Shown piece after piece: positions 10,614 through 20,628 of a DNA stretch of 58,000 nt. This DNA is from Adiantum capillus-veneris. Its lineage: Eukaryota; Streptophyta; Polypodiopsida; Polypodiales; Pteridaceae. Every line of letters starts with the position of its first letter. Position 1 is the first letter of the stretch. The notes under the pieces are model-generated. The model saw nothing but the letters and a program-made list of their open reading frames with translations, was not told where the DNA came from and searched no databases. A program made the position numbers and the translations under genes. The stretch is from positions 144,869,140 through 144,927,139 of the forward strand of contig CM043955.1 of NCBI GenBank assembly GCA_014529385.2. The letters are read 5' to 3'.

Positions 10614-11039
10614 GGTGGTAGTGTTCTGTATCACTTAAGGAAAGGACCACAAGATTTTTTTTTTGCTTGTTGCGGTCGCACGTAACCCAAGTCCACTTGG
10701 GCGTGTCGATTCCTAATCGTGTTTTGAAGAGTGAGAGGAAACCCAAGAAAGAAGGGCTTGTCCAGCCTCCCATTGTTTCTCTTTTCACTCATTGAGAGCG
10801 GACCGTGCACTTAGCGGCTGGCCAATCGACGTGGGGGGAAAAAGAAACCTTGGTGTGAGCGCAAGGCCGCCAAGGGGTGCGCCCGCGGGAAAGAGAAGAG
10901 CTCGGGTAAGAGAAGATCCTTCTCTAACACAGATTGCAAGCTAGAGAAGAACCTCAAGAACTCAAGACCCTCGAGAACCTAAGAACCCAAGAACCACAAG
11001 AACCCAAGTTCCTTGTGAACTTAAGAACCCAAGACTTCA

Positions 11040-12480
11040 GTGTATGGTCATCACCTGAAGCGGAATGAATACTTCGCATGGAGTGGTGAGCATGGAAGTG
11101 GCGAAGAAGAATTTTCCTCACCAAGAGGTTTTTCCGACCCTCCCCCTTCCCCAACTACGCCAAGGATTGCACCAAATCCCATGGAGGATTTGGTTAAGAC
11201 GATGATGGACAGGATGATACAACGAGAAGCGCAACGTGCCGCCTTGGAGCGCGAGCGCGAAGAAAGAAAGGCAGAATTTGATCGTGAATGCGAAGAAAGA
11301 ATGGCAGCCTTAGAGCGTGAGCGCGAGCAAGCACGCTTGGCGGCCGAAGAAAGAAAAGCAGAATTGGATTGCGAGCGCGCAGAAAAAAAAGCAGAATTGG
11401 ATCGCGAGCGCAAAGAAAGAAGGGCCGACTTGGAGCGTGAGCGCGAGCAAGCGCGCTTGGCGGCCGAAGACAGAAGGTTAGCCTTGGAGCGCGAGCGTGA
11501 GCAAGCACACTTGGCGGCTAAAGATAGACAAGCGGCCTTGGAGTTAGAGCGTGAAGCGCAGAGAGACCAACGCATGCAAGAGTTTCATGCGTTGGTCCTA
11601 CAGGTACTTACCTCGAAATCCGAGCCGGTCAAAGATGTTGGTAGTTCATCAAGTAGAAGAGACTCGAAGTCCAACAACCTCGTCACAGAGAAGATCACGT
11701 TCAATAAGTATGACGGTAAGATGGATGCTAGTGTTGTTCATTCTTGGTTGCATCAATTTAATACTTATTTTGCGACAACTAAGAAGACAGGGAATTGCAA
11801 GGTTTGACGGCAGCCATGTACCTTGCCGCATTAATTGGTACCACGCATAGCAAGAGGCACAGTTGGGCACGCACCTAGAGGAAGCCGACGAAGACGTGCC
11901 CCTTTCCTTCAATTGGGTCGATTTCCAAGACAAGCTCAAGGCGCGGTTTATGCCACCTCAGTACCTAGCATGACTGAAGGACGATTGGCGCAGTCTCAAG
12001 CAGAATGGTTTGCTAGTCATGTCTTTTTCTAATTGTGTTTTGCAGCTCGGCACCCAATTACGCAAATCGGATGATGAGCGCAAGGAGGCTTTCATTTTCG
12101 GGTTGGACGACTATATCAGGTTTCACGTCGAAGTCCTCGACCCCATAGATCTCAACAAGGCGGTAGCGATTGCTCTCGCACAGGAGATGAAGCACAATAA
12201 GGGAAAGCCTAAGGAGAACAAGACTTCGCAAAGTACCTCTCAGACTTCTCAGAACCCTCAAAACGGTAAGAACGGAAGAATGGTAACTCTTCTAACCAAT
12301 CTTCCTCTAGTCTCTCAGAAAAGAACTTTCCAAATGAACCGAAGGGTAAAGAAAACACAATTGCTATACCTAAGCTCACTCTATATGAAAAGGTAGAACA
12401 AGGAATTTGAGGAGGATACATCAAAGGAAGGTCGATGTTATCATTGTCACATCAAGGGTCACATAAAAAGAACATGTCCT
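11040..12480 (+). pseudogene. Gag polyprotein, coiled-coil N-terminus and zinc knuckle (frameshifted)
   Basis: The first open segment (11040-11807, 255 codons) has an N-terminal Pro/Ser stretch, then a long highly charged heptad region rich in ALEREREQARLAAEER-like repeats (about residues 60-180), a strong coiled-coil candidate. After it comes the capsid-like block ITFNKYDGKMDASVVHSWL. The frame then shifts: AAMYLAALIG, FQDKLKARFMPPQYLA, a TGA, and DDWRSLKQ follow in other frames and match the Retrotrans_gag pattern. A CCHC knuckle CYHCHIKGHIKRTC lies near 12433-12475. At least two frame breaks and two stops make this copy defective. Confidence 0.8.
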
Positions 12481-12599
12481 AAGCTTGACTCTAATGAATC
12501 TAAAGAACCCACATAACCCACATCCTCTGTCAATGCAATAAATGAGAACACGAGTGTGACCCAAGTTTCTCATGATCCTTCCATTGATGAGTTTCTCAT

Positions 12600-12900
12600 T
12601 AAGGGTTATGGTCATGTGAAGGGTCAGCGTTTTATCATATTGTTGGACCGAGGTAGTATGCATGATGTGATTACTAATTAGTGACTCTTGTCGAAAGAGC
12701 CCGCTTGGAGGTAAGCAAGACATCTCTCCTTCCGAGGTGTTGGGCTTTGCTCCCGGTATGGACTCTCTCATCACGCAAGAGTGCCTTGATGTTTTGTTGA
12801 CTGTTCAACAAGCGTCCTTCCGCAGAAAATTTGTAGTCTCTCCTCTTTGAGGATGTGATATGCTTTTAGGCATTCGATGGTTTCGTGAGCATAACCCTCT
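12600..12900 (+). pseudogene. Retroviral-type aspartic protease remnant
   Basis: RFIILLDRGSMHDVIT sits where family members have LLDSGSTH, so the active-site D-S/T-G is D-R-G here. Downstream, GCDMLLGIRWFREHNP matches the conserved protease C-terminal DVLLG-W block. Stops and frameshifts separate the pieces. Confidence 0.65.
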
Positions 12901-13117
12901 CATTGATTAGGCAGCTAATACTTCCACTTTCAATGCCAAGAGTGACTCTCCCATTGTCATTCGTGGGGAGCAAGTTGTTCATTCTTCATCTCTTATTTCT
13001 AATGTGCAGGCGAAGATTGAAAAGAATCAAGGGAAGGAGACTCTCTCAGTCTTGTCTTCTTCAAAGACACACATGATTTGCATGATTTGCATGATAAAGA
13101 TGTGATTATTCACAAAC

Positions 13118-13945
13118 ATGATGATTTGCATATTAAAGATGTACAAGGATGATGGTTTAGTTGATACTTTGTCTAGTGAAGCTAACCTCATTGCAGATTC
13201 AATCAATCACGAAGAACCGATCTTGCCTCTCGAGTCGAGGTCCCAAGAACCCCCACAGGAAGTATTATGTGTGCGCATGATTAGTCAGCACGCATTGTTC
13301 GAGTATTTCATTCGTGATGGTTTCCTGTATTTTAGTCACCGTCCTTATGTGATCCCTTTTCATAGGCATGCCATATGGTACGATAAACACGATTCTCTCA
13401 TGAATGAGCACGGATGTATGTGGATTACTCATGAAAAGATGAAATGTTTGCACCCAAGGAATTCACATTCCATGTCCCTTCCTTGGCATGACACAATATC
13501 CGAAAGAGCACAAGAAGGATTGAGCATTAAGCATCGGCATTTCCATTGTGATTTGCCACAGTTGATAGATTTAGATAAGAAAGATAAGTTCCGGTTCCAT
13601 TGTTTGCGTGTGTTTAATGAACGGTTTGGCACTCCGTCTATATGTTCATCTACATTGCATGCACAGTCTTTAAAGAAGACTATAATTTTTCTAGTCACTT
13701 TACATGGAATGGGTATGTTCATGTTTTTGACTATAGACAAAGTTGAAGCATTGAAGGAGCCACAGATGACTTTGTGTCGCTTTCGGCGCGGCCCAAAGAA
13801 GCAAGCGTTACAGACCTTTATGAAGTTCAAGTATCGCATGACCCACGCATCAGAGTGGGCCAGCGAAGAGTCCTTTCGAGGATTCCAGATGCTGTTGGCG
13901 ATCTCCCTCGATGCCATACAGTTCGGTACCAGTACCTCACTTTAA
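13118..13945 (+). CDS. Unassigned ORF in gag-only LTR element
   Basis: An uninterrupted 275-codon frame between the protease remnant and the polypurine tract. I do not recognise a domain. It shows no RT (Y/F-x-D-D), RNase H or DDE integrase motif. Composition is mixed, with several His and Cys but no regular zinc pattern, and no clear signal peptide or membrane segment. It may be a relic of pol or of sequence acquired by the element. An overlapping frame (13774-13974) is also open, so the length of the first frame alone is not strong evidence. Confidence 0.35.
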   Translation: MMICILKMYKDDGLVDTLSSEANLIADSINHEEPILPLESRSQEPPQEVLCVRMISQHALFEYFIRDGFLYFSHRPYVIPFHRHAIWYDKHDSLMNEHGCMWITHEKMKCLHPRNSHSMSLPWHDTISERAQEGLSIKHRHFHCDLPQLIDLDKKDKFRFHCLRVFNERFGTPSICSSTLHAQSLKKTIIFLVTLHGMGMFMFLTIDKVEALKEPQMTLCRFRRGPKKQALQTFMKFKYRMTHASEWASEESFRGFQMLLAISLDAIQFGTSTSL

Positions 13946-13956
13946 AAAGGAGGGGA
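13944..13956 (+). other. Polypurine tract
   Basis: AAAAAGGAGGGGA ends directly at the first base of the 3' LTR, the normal plus-strand priming site. Confidence 0.85.
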
Positions 13957-15331
13957 TGTCATGTGCACATCTAACCCTATGTGTACGTGGACAAGCTACT
14001 TCATGACAAGGGTTCAATTAGCTTAGGAAGTGTTTTGGCACTTTTGTGAGTTTGTTCGCAAACCGTGTATGTCCAAGCACTTAGAGTAGATGCATATCCT
14101 CTGGTTGCACATAGCATGATCATCAAATTACCATCAGAACCCATGAGGAGCATTTTTACAGTGCACATACCTATTTTCCCTATAGTAGCCATTTTTCACT
14201 TATTATTAATAAGTGACTTTGTTGGGAAACTGGGTAGGGCAATTTGACTCAGACAATATATAAGAAAAGCTAGCGCTAGTAGTTTCTGGCAGAAGAGGCA
14301 GCAAGGACTAAGCGTCTGACAGTGCACCTTCTCAGCAAGACCCCCCGCAGGGCAACTTAGCGTTTTTCAGCCACAAGCACCAGTTAGCGTTTTCTGCAGC
14401 AGATCAGCATTGGTGTTTTGCAGGAGAGTACCTAGCGTTTGCTGAACTTCCAGATCAGCCTGGCGTTTTTGCAGACAGCAGATCAAGCCTAGCTTTTTGC
14501 GACTTGCAAAGCATTCTAGCGTTTTGCAAACAACTTAGTGTTTTTCAGCCACAAGGACCAGCTAGCATTTTCTGCAGCAAGTCAGCATTGGCGTTTTGCA
14601 GCAGAGTACCTAGCGTTTGCAGAACTCCCAGATCAGCCTAGCGTTTTTGCAGACAGCAGATCAAGCCTAGCGTTTTTGCAACTTGGAGAGCATTCTAGTG
14701 TTTTGCAGATTCCCGGCGACAGAACCATCATTAGCTTCAGCGTTTTCAGTTTTCAGCATATAGACACCGCAGAACAGCCCCCAAAACCTCACATATCTCA
14801 CCTTCCCGCAACAAATCCTCGCCGCACGGTCAGATCAGCTAGCGTTTGCAGATTCAGCCTGCTATTCGCAGATTTCAGCATCTGTGTTTTCAGTGAATCG
14901 TCGTCGCATCGTCGTCATCGCCGTCGTCACCGACATAGAGTCAGAATTCAGCAGATACAAGATTTGCAGATTTCAGCCCTTAGCGTTTTCAGATTTCAGC
15001 CCGTCTCGTCATCGTCCTCATCGTCGTCGACATCGTTGGAAGTCCATTGTATTGTAGAGATTTGTGCAATCAATAGTAGACCGCTCTCACCATAGAGAGT
15101 GGGGCCTTCCGAAGAGGGTTTGACAACACTCTGGTGTTGTATTTCTTCTCTCTCTATCTCTCAGTCTCAACACCTTTATTCACAGTGTTTACCACTTTGT
15201 TTGTGATCATCAGCACTCTCTCACTAAAGGAACGGAAGGCTCTCCCTTCCGTAGTTAAAAGAAACCCTTGAGCATTGTTTGGAGCACTCATCTTGAGCAA
15301 AGTTCAACATTCACTTCCGCTGCACCTTACA
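13957..15331 (+). repeat. 3' LTR of gag-only LTR element
   Basis: 1375 bp, begins TGTCATGTGCACATC and ends CACCTTACA. It is longer than the 5' LTR mainly because a segment of about 178 bp is tandemly duplicated (14353-14530 and 14531-14708). The conserved hairpin is at 15232-15252. Confidence 0.9.
14353..14708. repeat. 178-bp tandem duplication within 3' LTR
   Basis: Both copies begin CAACTTAG(C/T)GTTTTTCAG and carry the same run of AGCGTTTT motifs. The 5' LTR has one copy. Confidence 0.8.
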
Positions 15332-15416
15332 TCCATCCGTTCCTCTCCGTCCATGGCTGTCCCGTCCCCCCATTCCTCGGCCCTAGGGTGCTGTCCCCCT
15401 TCCCCCTGTTTCTATT
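15332..15416 (-). mobile_element. Non-autonomous hAT-like element, second half
   Basis: C-rich on the plus strand, ending CCCTGTTTCTATT; the reverse complement AATAGAAACAGGG pairs with the left end CATAGAAACATGG at 8617. The first five bases (TCCAT) are the LTR element's target duplication. Confidence 0.55.
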
Positions 15417-15652
15417 GTGGTCTTAATGCAAGAGGGCCATGTCATAGCTTAGAAGAGCCGGATGTTGTCAAAGCTAGAGAGGATAGTACCAATTTATGAT
15501 TGAAAAGAAACTCTAATCAGTCATTCATGCTTTGGCATTTCTTGCTTGGTGCAGACTTTGCAATATAGATGGATCACCAACGTTTGTGATATTTCTTGTC
15601 CTAGAACATGCTTTGAAGAAGCACACGAGGGGGGGAACATATCGTCGTAGTT
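15417..15652 (+). pseudogene. Gypsy J: RNase H fragment, right part
   Basis: Resumes the gypsy frame interrupted at 8616: VLMQEGHVIA (the start of the RNase H-like domain), then CFGISCLVQTLQY-like and DHQ motifs with stops and frameshifts. It ends where the LTR of element K begins. Confidence 0.65.
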
Positions 15653-16199
15653 TGTAACAGGTTTGGACACTCCAAGCGAGAAATAAATAGCAACACACGA
15701 ATAGAAACTTCATAATCACTGAACTTTAATACAGAGAGAGAGAGTCGACATGGCCCGACGTAGTTCCGTGCCCAGAGGTATTTGCCCCAAAGTTTGGCGT
15801 CCCTTTTGGTATTTCTTTATCATTAATCATTGCAAAGTACAACTCCTGAGGGGTCCTCTGCTCTTAGTCTTTGCGTCCAGATGCCCTGAAGAGTGAGGCT
15901 CTTGGACTTATTTATCCTTACAAGGGATGTCCCAAAAGCAGAGCCCCAAAAGCTTCTAAACTCAAAAGCAATTAGCTCCAAAAGCAGCTTGTTAAAAAAT
16001 ATGACAGGAAAAGTAGCTATTGCAATTTGCAGAAATCCGTACAAGCTACCACGTTAGCACTTGTCAACGCAAATCGCAGAGGTCCGTACTGTCTGCTACG
16101 TCAGCATGCCGTACTGTCTGCCGTATTGTAGCATGCCGTATTGTCTGCAACGTCAGCATGCTCTGTCCGGTGGTAATGCCGCATCATCATTTTGTGACA
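15653..16199 (-). repeat. 3' LTR of gypsy element K
   Basis: Plus strand begins TGTAACAG and ends TTTGTGACA (547 bp); on the minus strand it reads TGTCACA...GTTACA. It shares GGACACTCCAAG and the blocks with GGTATTTCTTT and CGTCAGCATGC with 24620-26755, 47118-47751 and 50820-51566. Left flank TAGTT (15648-15652) resembles TAGTG after the 5' LTR (26756-26760), an imperfect target duplication. Confidence 0.8.
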
Positions 16200-16215
16200 T
16201 ACCCCCCTCTTGAAA
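16200..16215 (-). other. Polypurine tract of element K
   Basis: The minus strand reads AAGAGGGGGGTA just before the LTR start TGTCACA. This orients the element. Confidence 0.7.
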
Positions 16216-16387
16216 GAATGGTAATCGCCCTCGATTACGCCTGCAAAACAGAGAGAGGCCATAAACCAGTTCAATAGACATTGACTCTAAGTACCAACAC
16301 ACTAGACAACACTCATCTAGCACTTGCACGAAGACGACACAGTGAGTCCACATTCACATCAAATCAATCACATAAAAATTGATTCCA

Positions 16388-16610
16388 GATCTAAGACCAT
16401 GATTCTGTGCAACGTATTGAGCAATCGCATCTAGATCCACATAGGACCTCACTGATGTCGGATTCAACTAATCCTTATTGCGATCATGTCTAATAGATTC
16501 TCAAGTCCATGGTTCCTTGCAACGTATTTAGCAATCGCATCTAGATCCATAAAGGACCTCACTGATGTCGGATCAACTAATCCTTATTGCGATCATGTCC
16601 ATAGTCCCAC
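16388..16610. repeat. Two-copy 110-bp tandem repeat
   Basis: Two units share GCAACGTATT(G/T)AGCAATCGC and CCTCACTGATGTCGGAT, spaced 110 bases. They lie in the non-coding part of element K between integrase and the polypurine tract. Confidence 0.75.
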
Positions 16611-16863
16611 ATCTAAAATGCTCAAGCCATTCCGTCTTGCAAACCTGCAGTCAACGCAATCACATGAGTGAGCACAAAAATCAGATTCATTTTCGGGAAT
16701 TCCCATTTCGGAGTACTTCTTTCATAAAGTCATCCAGCAGAATACTGTCAGGACATCCGTATCCCTGAAGTCCAAAGGAAATTTGATGACTTTATTTCAT
16801 CCAGGCAATCTGTGACAAAGGAACGGAGTAACTCCCCTCTAGTGTAGTCCCGCCTGCACCATA

Positions 16864-16871
16864 TTCAATAC
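16864..16871. other. hAT target site duplication TTCAATAC (left)
   Basis: Exact 8-bp match to 20044-20051 on the other side, the length typical of hAT transposons. Confidence 0.9.
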
Positions 16872-16889
16872 CATAGTTACATGGGACGG
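16872..16889 (+). repeat. hAT left terminal inverted repeat
   Basis: CATAGTTACATGGGACGG, the exact reverse complement of 20026-20043. Confidence 0.9.
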
Positions 16890-17168
16890 GGGGGACGGGC
16901 CCTAGGGCCGGGGGACGGCCGTAACCGGGCCGGGAACGGCTGGGAACGTTGAGGGATGGACGGAAAACGGGCCGGACGGGCGGGTTGCAGGGGGGCGGGA
17001 CCGGGGATGGCCGGGGCCGGACCGGGGTCGGACGGACCGGACGAAGACGGCAGGGGTCGGCCGGGGTCAGACCGGAACAGATTAAAAAAAATGGCCGTTT
17101 TTGACCGTTTGCAACGGCTCTGTGCAGCCCCAACTGCCATATTTTTTAAGCCTTGGCCCTTGGGAGGC

Positions 17169-17176
17169 TATAAAAG
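17169..17176 (+). promoter_or_regulatory. TATA box of hAT transposase
   Basis: TATAAAAG about 245 bases before the transposase ATG. Between them a 34-bp unit with CATTTCCCTCAAGCTCAAGG is tandemly repeated (about 17220-17287). Confidence 0.5.
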
Positions 17177-17413
17177 GCTCCCTTGGGCCTCTTAATACTC
17201 ATAGTCTCAATGCTCAATGCTCATTCCATTTCCCTCAAGCTCAAGGCTCAAGCTCATTCCATTTCCCTCAAGCTCAAGGCTCAAGTTTGAACTTTGAAGC
17301 TCTCCTCTCCCTCTTCTACCCACTTTGAAGCTCTCCTTTACTCTCTCTCCACACAAGCTCTCCTCTAACCCTTCTAACTTCTAAGCTCTACTCTCTCGAG
17401 TCTCTCCACCATC

Positions 17414-19618
17414 ATGTCATCTCAAGCCAACTCCACTTCTCAAGCCGCTTCTTCTTGAAGGAGGCCCGCCGTGCAAACATGGTCGTGGTGGGATGAAGTC
17501 GACTTTAGCTCGCGTGGCAAAGGTGGCGGTGCAAGACCATGGACGTGCAAGCTATGTCCATACAAGAGATCGGGTGGTTCAAACAAAGTGCGAGCCCATC
17601 TTCTTCATGAACCCGGTCACGAGGTGAAGTTTTGCCCTCATGTAGCTCCCGAGAAGAGGTTGGATCTTCTTGAGAAGCTCACGGTGTATGAGGTTGCGGA
17701 AGCGGCCAAGAGGGGCCGTTTTGTTGCCGTTGATCCCTCCGCCACGGCGACACCGCGAGAGCAAAGGGAAGCCAACCTTGACGACATCTCTCGAACCTTC
17801 AAGAGCCATGGATCTACACCGTCCTCTTCCCTTCCGCATCGCCAAACCACTCTCAACGAAAATTGGAATCCTAAATTGAAGGAAGAGGTGGATAGGTCGG
17901 TTGCCCGATTCTTCTTCCACGACCACATTGCCTTCCATGCTTCGCGGTGAGTTTCCCTTGGCATATGCACATTGCAATCTTCCATTTTGTATTCATAATG
18001 GGTTATAATTTCTCGACTCTCCATACTAACGCAACATGCTCTATTTTGTGTGGATAGGTCTCCATACTTTCGAACCATGGTTACGAAAATAGGGAATGGC
18101 TCCTCTTATGTGCCACCTTCATCGGAGAGGCTTCGCACCACCCTCCTTGACAAAGAGAAGCTTGCCGTGGAGCAAGCGGCCCAAGCAACAAAGGATTTGT
18201 GGGAGACCAATGGCGTCTCTCTTCTTGTAGATGGATGGAGCGACACCCGCAAGTGGTCCATCCACGGGGTGGTAGCCTACTCTCGGGGGGAGATGTACTT
18301 TGTGGAGTCACATGATGCATCTGATAGTGGCAAGGTCGCCGAGATGCTTGTTGCGGAGTGGACAAGCACCATAGAGATCACCGGCCCGGAGAATGTCCTT
18401 TGTATGGTTGCAGATGCAGAGGCGTCAAATAGGGCAGCCGGAGGTATCATTGAGGGCATGTATCCCAGCATCCATATCACATTTTGCATGGCGCATTGCC
18501 TCAATAACCTCCTCAAGGACATAGGGAACTTGTCATGGATTTCACCCACCATTGGTGACGCCTCTCGAATTGTCTCCTTTGTGCTCAACCATCAAAAAGT
18601 GCGCCATGAATTCTCAAAGAGGAGCCACTTGTCTTTGCTCAAATATTCAGAGACAAGATTTGCATTCAATTGGCTTATGCTAGGCCGCTTGTCTACATGT
18701 GGCGGAGCCTTAAGGGGCCTCTTTCTCAGTGATGAGTTCCAGGCCATGCCGGAGTCTACATCAGCAGTAGGATTGAAATGCCGAGAATGGGCCGACGACG
18801 CCGCTTGGTGGGAGGAGGTGAAGACTCTTGACGCCATGGTCAAGCCTATTCTACACCTACTTCGAGTGGTGGATGGCTTGCAGCCATGCATTGGCAAAGT
18901 CTACGAAGCCATGGATCGGATGATAGAGGCACTTGAGAAGCTTGTGCCTGACCCTGTTCAGTATGCGGAGATTCATGGCTTGTGTGAGTCGAGGTGGAAT
19001 GGATACTACTCTCCACTTCATGCGGCAGCTTATGTGCTTGACCCTGAGTTTCAAGGAAGGCGTCAAGAGACCGACAAGGAGGTGAGCAAAGGATGGCGGC
19101 TTGCATTGGAGCGCCTTGAGCCTAGCAGTGACATTAGGCGCAAGATTAGAGACGAGCTACTCAACTACAGGCAAAAGAAGGGCTCCTATGGATGTGTAGA
19201 TGCACAGCTTGATCGCAACAAGATTGGCTCGGTTTTGTGGTGGGAGGACTATGGAGGAGATGGCCCACATTTGCAACGCTTGGCTGTTCGTGTCCTTAGC
19301 CAAGCATGTACCACTAGTTGCTTGGAGCAACTATGGAGTGTGTACAGCCACATTACCTCTAAGAAGAGGAATCGCCTTGGGGTTCAGAGGGCCAATGATT
19401 TGGTGTTTGTGAGCGCTAACTTGCGCATGCTTGCCAAGAGCGTCACACACAAGGCAGATCCTTTCAGTGAGTGGGAGATAGCACAAGAGAATCCATCTAT
19501 GGCCGATACTCTTTTGGAGGAGCTAGAGGAGGATTTCGAGCCTCAATGCGAGCCTCCCGAGCCGGAGCCCTCATACGTCGCTGACGACCTCGACTACGAC
19601 GACGATGTGGAGATTTAG
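17414..19618 (+). CDS. hAT transposase, two exons, one in-frame TGA
   Basis: Cut-and-paste transposase acting on the element ends. Exon 1 is 17414-17946, intron 17947-18057 (GTGAG...GGATAG), exon 2 18058-19618; joined length is 698 codons with stop. Exon 1 has a BED-type zinc finger (WTCKLCPYKR with HLLHEPGHEVKFC). Exon 2 has the DUF659/catalytic block starting GVSLLVDGWSDTRKWSIHG, then FCMAHCLNNLLKDIG, the helical insert, and the C-terminal dimerisation domain (SCLEQLWSVYSHITSKKRN). The tail is acidic (EEDFEPQCEPPEPEP). ATG at 17414 is chosen because it is in frame and follows the TATA box. One TGA at 17456-17458 (15th codon, where arginine CGA is likely) interrupts it; a downstream start might bypass this. 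Otherwise the frame is intact, suggesting a recent insertion. Confidence 0.9.
17947..18057 (+). other. Intron of hAT transposase
   Basis: 111 bp with canonical GTGAGT donor and TGGATAG acceptor. Splicing joins FHAS-R-SPYFRTM in frame. Confidence 0.85.
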
Positions 19619-20025
19619 CAGGCGAGTACTTCTTGAGTTTGATGATCATTGATCACTCGACTCTCGAGTCTAGACTCTTGAGTCTACGACTCTACCTACT
19701 ATATAGCCCTTTGTACTTTTTGTTATCCTTGAGGCCTCAGGCTTGTCCTAAGTCCTTTAGGCTTTTTGACTCTTGAGCCCTTGTGGCATGCACTTCTCAT
19801 TTTGTATCCATCGATCATCGATATTTTATTAGCACATTTCAGCCTATATGACTCGTGTTCTTTGGTCTATTTAGTGTAAATTTATGGTCAAAGTGATGCT
19901 CTATGTGTGTGGCATGTGTGTAGGTCAAAAAATGCCAAAAAAACTCTTTTTTTTTTTTGCCGTTCCGATCCCCGTCCCTGTTTCCTGACTTTTGCTGTCC
20001 CGACCCCGTTCCCGACCCCAGCCCG

Positions 20026-20043
20026 CCGTCCCATGTAACTATG
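20026..20043 (-). repeat. hAT right terminal inverted repeat
   Basis: CCGTCCCATGTAACTATG, the exact reverse complement of the left end, followed by TSD TTCAATAC (20044-20051). Confidence 0.9.
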
Positions 20044-20143
20044 TTCAATACGCTGATCTCCGAGAACTCTTGGAATAGCCAAAGCTAGACCAAAAGCGTC
20101 AAGGTAAAGGTCCAAATCCGAGGAGTATCTGCTAGGTCCTCCT

Positions 20144-20628
20144 TCATCCACTTCTCATCGAATGCTGGAAAGTTCTCGACCAAGAACCGCCGTTCACTTT
20201 ACCTTTCTCTTGGTGAGCCAATATCTGTTTCAAAACAAGAATCTCCTTGCTCTCTTCCATTTTAGGTTGCACCTCAGGCTCCCTGTCGGCTGAGACCTCA
20301 CGCTTGAAATTGTTCAAGCGACTCACATGAAAAGCAATGTGAATCTTCCAAGTTTTCGGCAACTTCAGTTTGAAGGATAGATCATTTATCTTCTCTTGAA
20401 TGTGGAAAGGGACATAGTATCGCATTCTTAGCTTTGGAAAAAGCCGCTCCTTTCCTTAGGCGTGCCTTCTCAAACTGTAAGAGCACTTAAGCATCTTCCT
20501 TCAGCTGCAAGTCGCGTCGAATCTTGTCGGCTGCCCTCTTATGCTGTGCTTGAGACTTCTCAAGAGCCTCGTGCACCTTGGCAAAAGCAGTATCCAGATC
20601 TAGATCATACCGATCTGCTTCAAAAATC
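20144..20628 (-). pseudogene. Gypsy K integrase C-terminal domain
   Basis: The minus strand reads FEADRYDLDLDTAF, HEALEKSQAQHKRAADK, RRDLQLKEDA, then YYVPFHIQEKIND, LKLPKTWKIHIAFHVSRLN, the hallmark of the integrase tail of gypsy elements. One in-frame stop and a frameshift are present. It is separated from the integrase core by a gag-derived insert. Confidence 0.8.

Larger units (their letters stand above)
9385..15331 (+). mobile_element. Complete LTR retrotransposon coding gag and protease only
   Basis: A 5947-bp element with two LTRs (9385-10600 and 13957-15331), initiator-Met primer site, polypurine tract and 5-bp TSD (TCCAT). The internal 3.36 kb holds a gag frame with coiled coil, a CCHC zinc knuckle and a protease-like block; I see no reverse transcriptase, RNase H or integrase motif. 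It therefore resembles TR-GAG or other non-autonomous elements that depend on a related full element. Related copies in the window are a solo LTR (24983-26108) and a truncated 5' part (28861-30479). Confidence 0.85.
16872..20043 (+). mobile_element. Complete hAT DNA transposon
   Basis: 3172-bp element with perfect 18-bp terminal inverted repeats (CATAGTTACATGGGACGG) and an 8-bp target duplication TTCAATAC. Subterminal regions are rich in G (left) and C (right), with repeated GGGAACGG-like motifs that transposase may bind. It encodes one two-exon transposase. It lies in the 3' non-coding part of gypsy K, so it inserted after K. The related non-autonomous copy is at 8617-9384/15332-15416. Confidence 0.95.

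Noticed and set aside
11051-11575. Minus-strand ORFs of 174 and 104 codons opposite gag
   Set aside because: Their Ser/Arg- and Arg/Ala-rich sequence is the mirror of the Glu-Arg-Ala coiled-coil repeat in gag.
14538-15095. ORF of 185 codons in the 3' LTR (similarly 29238 and 25288-26034)
   Set aside because: Lies wholly inside LTRs, is not conserved in frame among the copies, and is of low complexity.
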